A stretch of 11,623 bases of DNA from an uncultured Christensenella sp. (GTDB lineage Bacteria; Bacillota; Clostridia; Christensenellales; UBA1242), in contig CAJKWP010000039.1 of assembly GCA_905203645.1 (NCBI GenBank), positions 1-11,623 on the forward strand. The letters are read 5' to 3'. The translations under genes were made by a program, and so were the position numbers. Of the stretch, positions 5,714 through 11,623 are shown piece after piece. Under the pieces are notes generated by a model, which saw only the letters and a list, made by a program, of their open reading frames with translations, did not search any database and was not told the DNA's origin. Numbering within the stretch: the stretch's first letter is position 1; the number at the start of each line of letters is the position of its first letter.

Positions 5714-6889
5714 TTATTCAAAACAAATTTGACCATCCAAAAAGAATTGCCCCCTTGACAAAATTTTTGCACTTACACTTTGTCCAAATGGAATTTGGCT
5801 CATATTTGATTTCAGGTCAATAACATAAGTGTTTTTTGTTTCGGTTTGTTTTGACAAAAACATTTGCTGTCCGATATAAATACAAAATGTTGGTGGATTT
5901 GTGTTGTTTGTCAAGTTGATTGTTACAAGGCAATTATCACGGTCAACGTATATGTTGTCAATATTTATTTCGTTTTCAAAAATTTGCAAATTTACATGAT
6001 TTGACGATTGACTTTGCATATCAGCGTCTTGTTTTGTTGCAACAAGCCAAAATTCATAATTTCCTACTTCAAAATCGGGCTTGAATGTACAAAGACCATT
6101 GTTTGCTTGCAAGGAGCGATATTTGAGTTCACCAAGGTTGTCAAAAAAATAAAGTGTGTATCCGGTTGCGCCATCAATTGCTTGCCAACAAAGTTTGTCG
6201 TCTTGGACTTTCAAAACGGGAGTTTTAAGGTCTTTTTTGTACACAAACGTTTTTTCAGCACTTGGTTTGCTTTTTGTTTTTGGGCTTTGATTTTGAATAC
6301 AATACGAAAATTTGTAACTGCCACCTGATTGCAAAAATTGGGTTATATCAAGAATGTAGTCATTTTGATAAAGTGTGCTTGTATGATTTTGATATGTTAT
6401 ATTGAATACGTATTTTTCACAATCGGCTTGTTCTGCAACAAGATATACTTTGCCAGACATTTGGCAAACTTGCAACTGCCCGTCAAGGACAAGTGGCACA
6501 TTTTTCAAGTTTTGCAAAACAAAATATGTTCCTGTACCCGCACCTGCAAGCAAAACAAAAACGACTGCAAGTGCAATGACAAGTTTTTTTGGTGAAAACT
6601 TTTTGTCTTTTTTCTGTTTTGGGTCAGCATTTTTTGGTTGTTTTTTTTGTTTTTCTTTTGTTTGTTTTGCTTTTTTTTGCAAAACTGTCTTGTTTTCAGG
6701 TTGTAAATTTGTCAAATCATTTGTTTGATTTTCAACAGGAGCATCTTGCAAAGAGTTTTGCAAATCATTTTTTTGATTGGTTTGAACTTCTGTATTTTGA
6801 ATGTTTTGCTTTGGAAAAACATCACCCTCACGATTTGGTCTTGGTGGTGGTACTGGTCTTGGTGGCAAAACTGGTTTTTGTTGCTCCAT
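5714..6889 (-). CDS. Single-pass membrane protein with FN3-like extracellular region
   Basis: I do not recognise this 391-residue protein as a named family. It starts with a proline-rich cytoplasmic segment (LPPRPVPPPRP, residues 8-18), then a Gln/Asn/Lys-rich, probably disordered linker ending in a very basic stretch (71-102). One membrane helix follows (about 103-127, with AGAGTGTY). The remaining 260 residues would lie outside the cell. Residues about 220-302 look like a fibronectin type III domain (TPVLKVQDDKLCWQAIDGA, then TGYTLYFF and YEFWLVATK). The parts at about 133-215 and 305-391 may be further beta-sandwich domains. GGAG (6898-6895) sits 5 bases before ATG. It lies 51 bp upstream of gerAA on the same strand but appears to have its own sigma-A-type promoter. 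A role in sporulation is not shown. Confidence 0.75.
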   Translation of the reverse strand: MEQQKPVLPPRPVPPPRPNREGDVFPKQNIQNTEVQTNQKNDLQNSLQDAPVENQTNDLTNLQPENKTVLQKKAKQTKEKQKKQPKNADPKQKKDKKFSPKKLVIALAVVFVLLAGAGTGTYFVLQNLKNVPLVLDGQLQVCQMSGKVYLVAEQADCEKYVFNITYQNHTSTLYQNDYILDITQFLQSGGSYKFSYCIQNQSPKTKSKPSAEKTFVYKKDLKTPVLKVQDDKLCWQAIDGATGYTLYFFDNLGELKYRSLQANNGLCTFKPDFEVGNYEFWLVATKQDADMQSQSSNHVNLQIFENEINIDNIYVDRDNCLVTINLTNNTNPPTFCIYIGQQMFLSKQTETKNTYVIDLKSNMSQIPFGQSVSAKILSRGQFFLDGQICFE

Positions 6890-6904
6890 ATCTTCTCCAT
6901 TTGT

Positions 6905-6933
6905 ATTTTAGCAAAAACTATTTTTTTTTACAA
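6905..6933 (-). promoter_or_regulatory. Sigma-A-like promoter of the FN3-like membrane protein gene
   Basis: On the minus strand TTGTAA (6933-6928) and TAAAAT (6910-6905) are spaced by 17 bp, with an extended -10 TG at 6912-6913 (TGCTAAAAT). The predicted start near 6898 leaves a leader of about 9 bases that contains GGAG. It is one half of a divergent promoter pair with comEC. Confidence 0.5.
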
Positions 6934-7016
6934 ATACTTTTTGTGTTTTTATGTGTTATTGTCATTGTTTTAAATATATATATTTTGTACAAAAGCAACA
7001 AACATTATCAAATTAT

Positions 7017-7044
7017 TTGAAAAACAACCAAAATGTGATATAAT
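7017..7044 (+). promoter_or_regulatory. Sigma-A promoter of comEC-holA
   Basis: TTGAAA (7017-7022), a 16-bp spacer and TATAAT (7039-7044), with an extended TGA directly before the -10, make a strong promoter. The expected start of transcription is at about 7050-7052, which coincides with the GTG start codon of comEC. Confidence 0.65.
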
Positions 7045-7050
7045 TTTTGT

Positions 7051-9093
7051 GTGAATAAAACTAGTTGCAAAAAAGAAAGAATTGTAAACTTCAGAGTATT
7101 GTTTTTTTGCTTTGTTGCTTTTTTTTGTGCAATTATTTTTTGCAAAAATATTTTTGAAGGAAATTGGTTTTATATTTCCTTTTTTTGTATTGTTCTTGTT
7201 GCGCTTTTGTTTCTTGCGTTCAAAAGGAAGTGTTTTGCAAAAATATTGTGCGTGATATTTGCTTTTGGATTTGGACTTGTCGCATTTTGTTTCAGCGTTT
7301 ATTCATTCCAAGGAAACAAGTACTCTGGAACGCAAACAGTTCAAGGTCAAGTAAAGACAGTTTCAAAAAAATCTGTTGTTATTGAAAATGTCACCATAAA
7401 CAACCAAAAACAAAAAAATATCATAGTGTATACTTATGGCAAAAACTTTGCCGTTGGACAAATCATAAAATTTGAACAAGAAATACAAAACGCAAATCTT
7501 TTTGAACTTGGAAAATTTAACTCGACTGCGTACAAACATTATGCCCCTTATGTTTGCAACGTTTCAAATGATGAAATCACTGTTGTTGGACAAGGAAGAC
7601 TTTCTGTTGCACAAAAGTTGCAACAACATATAAAAAACGTGTATATTGACAATCTTCCACAAGAAGATGTTGGTCTTTTTTATGGCATGATTTTTGGTGA
7701 TAAAAGCGAACTTGATTTTGATATAAGACAAAGTTTTCAAACAAGTGGAATATCCCACATGCTGGCTGTTTCGGGTTTGCATATCGGTTTTTTGGTTGGA
7801 ATGTTGAACTTTGTATTGGACAAATTGAAAACAAAGCGAACAATAAAATGTGCAATATTTTTTGTTATTCTTTTGTTTTATTGTTGGATGTGTTCGTTTT
7901 CACCTTCGGTTGTCAGAGCATCAATCATGGCTATGACCGTTTTGCTGTCGGGACTTTTTGGAAAGCAATATGACTTTGTAAACAGCATTTCACTTTCAGG
8001 CATTGTGATACTTTTGTTCTCGCCCTTGTCTGCTTTTGACATTGGTTTTCAACTCAGTTTTCTTTCGGTGTTTTCGATAGCATTTGTGTATCCCCTAGTT
8101 ACAAAATTTTTGAGCAAAACAAAATTGCCAAAATTTTTGACCGATTCTTTTGCGCTTACTTGTTGCGTGCAAATTGGCTTGCTTCCACTGACTGCAAATT
8201 ATTTTGGGCAAATGTCACTTCTTTCAATCTTTGCAAATATGATTTGCATTCCATTGTTTGAAATTGCGTTCATTGGCACTTTTGTGACGACAATTTTTGC
8301 AAGCATTTTCAGTCCTTTGGGAATTTGTTTTATTCCTTTCAAATATATAATGAACTTTATCACAGTGATAGCAACTTTTGTTTCAAATCAAACATTGTTT
8401 ATGATAAAACTTGATTCATTCTCGTTCGCTTCGGTATTATGTTTTTACTGTGGTGTATTTCTTGTTGGAAATTATGTAAATTTGAAAAAATCAATAAAAT
8501 TTGGTGCGTGCTTATTTTTGGTTGCCTTTTCAATTTTTTATGGTACAATTATGGCAATTCCAAAACAATATAACACGCTGAGTATTTTGCAATATCAAAG
8601 CACTTGTCACATAATAGTATCCAAAAACAACAAAAAACTTATGCTGGCAAACGATGATGATATCCCATATAATTTTACAAATCGGTGCAAAATAAACAAA
8701 ATAAACTTTTTGATATCAAACAAAGCCGAAACGGCGCAAATTCAAAAGTATTATGACATAAAACAAAAATCAGTTTATGGAACAGACGTTGTTTTGGATG
8801 ATTTTGACATAAAATATATATATTTGTTGGACAAATTGAGTTTTATACAAATTAAAGTTGATGGGTATACTATTTGGTACATGACACGTACACTTTCTGA
8901 CGTTGAAGAAGAACTTTTGGAAGATTTGCCACAGCCAAATATTGTCATAAACAAAAATCGCACAATTCAAAATATAGCCGATTACAAGTTGACTTCGAAC
9001 AGTTTGACAACACCAAACAAACTTGTCAAAAATAACAACTTTGGCTTTGAAATAAAAAACGGAAAATTAAATAAATATTGGAGTTTAAATTGA
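7051..9093 (+). CDS. comEC: ComEC/Rec2 family DNA-uptake channel with degenerate MBL domain
   Basis: ComEC forms the membrane pore that carries single-stranded transforming DNA into the cell. This 680-residue protein has N-terminal helices (about 12-85), a short OB-fold/DUF4131-like soluble part (about 95-180) and the Competence domain (about 205-480). Signature motifs are SGISHMLAVSGLHIGFLVG (232-250), SPSVVRASIMA (284-294) and FDIGFQLSFLSVFSIAFVYP (329-348). The C-terminal part (about 508-650) lines up with the metallo-beta-lactamase domain of typical ComEC but lacks its metal-binding sequence. LSILQYQSTCHIIV replaces the usual DVGQGD segment, FLISNKAETAQIQ replaces the HxHxDH loop, and YMTRTLSDVEEELL replaces the GD-containing strand. 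Nuclease activity of that domain is therefore unlikely. No RBS precedes the GTG at 7051 and no better start is evident downstream. It is followed by holA with a 4-bp overlap. Whether the cell is transformable cannot be judged here. Confidence 0.92.
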   Translation: MNKTSCKKERIVNFRVLFFCFVAFFCAIIFCKNIFEGNWFYISFFCIVLVALLFLAFKRKCFAKILCVIFAFGFGLVAFCFSVYSFQGNKYSGTQTVQGQVKTVSKKSVVIENVTINNQKQKNIIVYTYGKNFAVGQIIKFEQEIQNANLFELGKFNSTAYKHYAPYVCNVSNDEITVVGQGRLSVAQKLQQHIKNVYIDNLPQEDVGLFYGMIFGDKSELDFDIRQSFQTSGISHMLAVSGLHIGFLVGMLNFVLDKLKTKRTIKCAIFFVILLFYCWMCSFSPSVVRASIMAMTVLLSGLFGKQYDFVNSISLSGIVILLFSPLSAFDIGFQLSFLSVFSIAFVYPLVTKFLSKTKLPKFLTDSFALTCCVQIGLLPLTANYFGQMSLLSIFANMICIPLFEIAFIGTFVTTIFASIFSPLGICFIPFKYIMNFITVIATFVSNQTLFMIKLDSFSFASVLCFYCGVFLVGNYVNLKKSIKFGACLFLVAFSIFYGTIMAIPKQYNTLSILQYQSTCHIIVSKNNKKLMLANDDDIPYNFTNRCKINKINFLISNKAETAQIQKYYDIKQKSVYGTDVVLDDFDIKYIYLLDKLSFIQIKVDGYTIWYMTRTLSDVEEELLEDLPQPNIVINKNRTIQNIADYKLTSNSLTTPNKLVKNNNFGFEIKNGKLNKYWSLN

Positions 9094-10046
9094 AATACAC
9101 AGAATTAAAATCAAAATTGAAAGAAAAACTCGATAATGTTTACACCATAATCGGTGATGACGAATTTTTGATTGCAAGTGCAATAAAAAGTATAAAAAAG
9201 CATTCTATCGACCAAATGCCCGAACTCAACTTTGACGCATTTGACCAAGAAAACTTTGATTGCGACGCAATAATCAACAAGGCACTCCAACTCCCCTTTT
9301 TGTCACAAAAAAGATGCTTGGTTGTAAGTCTTCCCGACAAACTTAAAAAAGACGACAATGAAAAATTTTCAAAGTATACAAAACAGCCAAATGCTGACAC
9401 TGTTTTGATTTTTGTTGACAGAACGTCAGCATCAAGGTTTGGTGAAGTTATTGATTGTTCAAAACTGTCACAAACTGAACTGGTGAAAATAGTGCCAAAC
9501 TTTTTTGCAAAATATGGCAAAAGCATAACGCTTGACGCTGCTCAACTTTTGATGGAAAGATGCAATTTTGATGCACAAAGAGTTTGCAATGAAGCCGAAA
9601 AACTTTCAAATTATTGCAATGACCAAATCGTAAGAAAAGACGACGTAAATTTGCTTGTCAAAGCTGACTTGCAATTTGAAGTGTTCAAACTTACAAATTA
9701 TATTTGTGAAAAAAACAAACAACAAACAATAAAACAAATAAATGCACTTGTTGAAAGCAAAGAAGATCCACTTGGCATTATCACCCTGCTTTCAAATACT
9801 TTTCGTCGAATGTTTTATGCAAAAATATCAAATTTGACACCACAAGAACTTGCAACAAAAATGGGTGTAAAACCTTTTGCTATATCCAAGGCAAAAGAAA
9901 ATGCAAACGCATTTTCGCAAAAAGAACTTAAAAAAATCTTGGAACTTTGCGAAGAACTTGATTTTATGACAAAACAAGGTCAAATGTCACCTGTAAACAG
10001 TTTGTACTATTTGGTGTTCAGCATTTTTTCAAGCAGTTACAACTAA
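9090..10046 (+). CDS. holA: DNA polymerase III delta subunit
   Basis: HolA (YqeN in B. subtilis) is the clamp-loader subunit that opens the sliding clamp for loading on primed DNA. The 318-residue product begins KYTELKSKLKEKLDNVYTIIGDDEFLI, matching the family's N-terminal ATPase-like fold and its GD/EEyLI motif. It continues with LPFLSQKRCLVV, DTVLIFVD, a central helical domain (about 145-190) and the C-terminal collar domain (QFEVFKLTNYICEKN, DPLGIITLLSNTFRRMFYAK). The start chosen is the TTG at 9090: GGAG (9080-9083) lies 6 bases upstream, and the codon overlaps the comEC stop as TTGA, a classic coupling arrangement. A TTG at 9078 in the same frame would add four residues but has no RBS. 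The comEC-holA order is common in Firmicutes; rpsT, which often follows, is absent here and a terminator comes next. Confidence 0.92.
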   Translation: MKYTELKSKLKEKLDNVYTIIGDDEFLIASAIKSIKKHSIDQMPELNFDAFDQENFDCDAIINKALQLPFLSQKRCLVVSLPDKLKKDDNEKFSKYTKQPNADTVLIFVDRTSASRFGEVIDCSKLSQTELVKIVPNFFAKYGKSITLDAAQLLMERCNFDAQRVCNEAEKLSNYCNDQIVRKDDVNLLVKADLQFEVFKLTNYICEKNKQQTIKQINALVESKEDPLGIITLLSNTFRRMFYAKISNLTPQELATKMGVKPFAISKAKENANAFSQKELKKILELCEELDFMTKQGQMSPVNSLYYLVFSIFSSSYN

Positions 10047-10065
10047 AAAACATTGATATAAAACA

Positions 10066-10109
10066 AAAAAATCCTTTGATGTTTATTTCAACTTTTCAAA
10101 GGATTTTTT
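10066..10109. terminator. Bidirectional rho-independent terminator
   Basis: AAAAAATCCTTTGA (10066-10079) and TCAAAGGATTTTTT (10096-10109) pair perfectly over 14 bp around a 16-base loop. The A and T tracts at the outer ends supply the U-run on either strand. It lies 19 bp after the holA stop and 5 bp after the stop of the convergent gene, so it can serve both. Confidence 0.88.
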
Positions 10110-10114
10110 GTTAT

Positions 10115-10954
10115 TCAAATTTCAAGAATACTTTTTATGTCATTTGATTTTTTTGATTTTTTGTTTTTGAAATGTGCAATCAAAAATATTGCAAGTCCAA
10201 CCAAAATTCCGCAACCAATACCAACTACATACCACCACACATAAACAGGTGTTATTATCCAAAATGATATTTGGGGATTTTTGTCCATGAGCCATTGATG
10301 ATAGTACAAGTCGTTTATTTTGAGTATTGCATCTGACGAAGAATGACGTCTTCTGTATTTTGTCACATAAGTGTATGAATACAAATACGCTTGGTCGTCA
10401 TGCCACGATGGCACATTTGAGTTCAAAATAGAAAATGTAACAAATTTCAGATAGTCAGCAGTGTACATTTTGTCAAAAGATAAATTTGAAACACTGGCTA
10501 CCCTACCTTCTGTTTGGATTTTTTTAACAAAAATCAAATTGTTTTGAGTTGACGGCAAATCTTCACAAAAATATTGCCAAGTTTCCAAGTTTTTGAAAGT
10601 AATTTTCATATAAATCAAATCTTGGTCTTTTTTTACAATGCCAACAATATTTTCAAGTTTATCTTTTTTGTTTGTATCAACTTCAGTTTGTATTTTTTGT
10701 TCATATTCCAACCTTAATTGTGACAGAATTGTTTGATATCTTGCCAATATTATGTTTTGAGTTGTTTCATCAATACCATTTGTTTTTTGCAAATTGAGTG
10801 CAAATGTTTCGGTGACTGAACTTCCGTCATTTACAACAACATGTGAAAATATAGTGTTGTCGACATAATTTGTTGGAGTTGAAAGTGAAAATCCAAAGCA
10901 AGTAAAACTCAAAAAAACACAACACAAAACACACAAAATCTTTTTCATTTTCAC
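10115..10954 (-). CDS. C-terminally anchored membrane protein of unknown function
   Basis: A 279-residue protein with an N-terminal signal peptide (about 1-25, Cys-rich hydrophobic core LCVLCCVFLSFTCFGFSLS), an outside region of about 210 residues, one membrane helix (about 238-261) and a basic cytoplasmic tail. The outside region has a helical, Lys/Glu-rich stretch (about 65-110). It also has a distinctive segment before the membrane helix (TYVTKYRRRHSSSDAI, then YYHQW and WIITPVYVWWY, residues 195-242) that looks conserved-domain-like, but I cannot name it. The start is the GTG at 10954: AGGG lies 7 bases upstream and the codon overlaps the preceding stop as GTGA. The ATG at 10948 is a possible alternative. 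Second gene of a two-gene operon ending at the terminator at 10066-10109. Confidence 0.75.
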   Translation of the reverse strand: MKMKKILCVLCCVFLSFTCFGFSLSTPTNYVDNTIFSHVVVNDGSSVTETFALNLQKTNGIDETTQNIILARYQTILSQLRLEYEQKIQTEVDTNKKDKLENIVGIVKKDQDLIYMKITFKNLETWQYFCEDLPSTQNNLIFVKKIQTEGRVASVSNLSFDKMYTADYLKFVTFSILNSNVPSWHDDQAYLYSYTYVTKYRRRHSSSDAILKINDLYYHQWLMDKNPQISFWIITPVYVWWYVVGIGCGILVGLAIFLIAHFKNKKSKKSNDIKSILEI

Positions 10955-11430
10955 AAAAATACCCTGATAATTCCTTTTATAAACTTGTTGTTGTTAAAAA
11001 TCGTTTCAAATGACATTTCGTTTTCTTTTTTTGCAGAAGTTGATGCACTTACAAGCACGCCATCATATTCAGAAAATATTTGAACAGAAAGTTTTTCATT
11101 GCTATTATATGATTCAAAAATCGAAAAATAAAACTGTTTTCCTTTTATATTTTTCCAACCATGGAATATTGGCTTGATAAGAGTTGTTTTTCGCCAATCG
11201 CCCGTTTTGGCAACTTTTTCAATCTCTGAAAGATTGTCATCGTACATTTTTACAAATTCTTCCCAATCTTTGATTGCGTTGAAAACAATATATTCGTCTT
11301 CAAATTTGTAAATTCTTTCGGGTGTTGCCTCTGGCGAGATATCTTTGAATCTTCCATAATCTTCTTCCTTTACAAGTACAAAATTCTGTGGCAATTTATT
11401 CCAAAATTCATCATTTAAAAGTTTTTCCAT
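10951..11430 (-). CDS. Small soluble protein of unknown function
   Basis: A 159-residue protein with no signal peptide or membrane helix. The layout (LPQNFVLVKEEDYGRF near the N-terminus, PERIYKFEDEYIVFNAIKDW, then alternating strands such as KQFYFSIFESYNSNEKLSVQIF) suggests a small alpha/beta protein, loosely reminiscent of the DcrB/PsbP-like (DUF1795-type) fold, but that resemblance is only by eye. The start ATG at 11430 has AAAGGA about 8 bases upstream. The gene has a strong promoter and its stop overlaps the start of the membrane-protein gene by 4 bp, so the two products are probably made together and may work together. Confidence 0.7.
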   Translation of the reverse strand: MEKLLNDEFWNKLPQNFVLVKEEDYGRFKDISPEATPERIYKFEDEYIVFNAIKDWEEFVKMYDDNLSEIEKVAKTGDWRKTTLIKPIFHGWKNIKGKQFYFSIFESYNSNEKLSVQIFSEYDGVLVSASTSAKKENEMSFETIFNNNKFIKGIIRVFL

Positions 11431-11464
11431 TTTATTTTCCTTTTTTCAATAATTTTACGTTTTT

Positions 11465-11494
11465 GTTATATCCTATTTGTGTCTGAATTGTCAA
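11465..11494 (-). promoter_or_regulatory. Sigma-A promoter of the two-gene unknown operon
   Basis: On the minus strand a perfect TTGACA (11494-11489), an 18-bp spacer and TATAAC (11470-11465, 5 of 6) form a strong housekeeping promoter. The expected start near 11458 gives a leader of about 28 bases before the ATG at 11430. The remaining 130 bases to the window edge show no supportable gene. Confidence 0.75.
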
Positions 11495-11623
11495 GTAAAT
11501 GTGTATTCAAAGAAAACTTTTCAAAATTATTTCTGTTTTGAAGTTTGTTTTCTCAAATCACGATTGAAAATCAAAACAACTTTTTGATTCAGAAATTATT
11601 GAAAATAATCTAAAAATAAATTA

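Noticed and set aside
6402..7020. Plus-strand open frames at 6402-6728, 6589-7020 and 6725-6973
   Set aside because: They are antisense to the FN3-like membrane protein gene and consist of Phe/Val/Leu-rich shadow sequence without an RBS.
9078..9089. TTG at 9078 as the holA start
   Set aside because: It has no RBS of its own; the TTG at 9090 has GGAG at the right distance and overlaps the comEC stop in the usual coupled arrangement.
11528..11580. Imperfect hairpin AAGTTTGTTTT / AAAACAACTTT followed by TTTTT on the plus strand
   Set aside because: One bulge, weak A+T-only pairing and no plus-strand gene upstream within the window to terminate.

Overview
The window looks like chromosomal DNA from a low-G+C, endospore-forming Firmicute of the class Clostridia. 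The genome is strongly A+T-rich, ribosome binding sites are of the AAAGGAG type, GTG and TTG starts occur, and a complete GerA-type spore germination receptor operon is present. An uncultured gut-type lineage is plausible, but no 16S or ribosomal-protein marker is present to place it. I see no insertion sequence, prophage, CRISPR array, tRNA or rRNA gene.

Left end (1-398): the first 14 codons of a minus-strand gene run off the left edge. Its long upstream region holds a perfect consensus sigma-A promoter (TTGACA, 17-bp spacer, TATAAT) whose spacer contains an uninterrupted run of ten G (C10 on the + strand). This architecture is typical of phase-variable promoters. The same interval holds six copies of the palindrome TTTTGCAAAA and the terminator of the preceding vanW-family gene.

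Germination block (399-5662, minus strand): gerAA-gerAB-gerAC overlap end to start and are followed by a VanW/G5-type predicted lipoprotein gene. A forespore sigma-G-like promoter (ACATA, 17 bp, CATACTA) lies just before gerAA. Its -10 box is one arm of a perfect 12-bp inverted repeat whose other arm contains the gerAA start codon. A transcript reading through from upstream would bury the gerAA start in a hairpin, whereas a transcript from the sporulation promoter would not. The GerC protein lacks a lipobox cysteine.

Middle (5714-10046): a minus-strand gene for a single-pass membrane protein with an FN3-like external region is divergent from a comEC-holA pair on the plus strand. ComEC keeps its channel domain, but its C-terminal metallo-beta-lactamase-like domain has lost the metal-binding motifs. 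The comEC promoter sits so close to the GTG start that the mRNA may be leaderless. holA starts with TTG, overlapping the comEC stop as TTGA.

Right end (10047-11623): a bidirectional terminator separates holA from a convergent two-gene minus-strand operon with a strong sigma-A promoter. It encodes a small soluble protein and a signal-peptide-bearing, C-terminally anchored membrane protein, both of unknown function.
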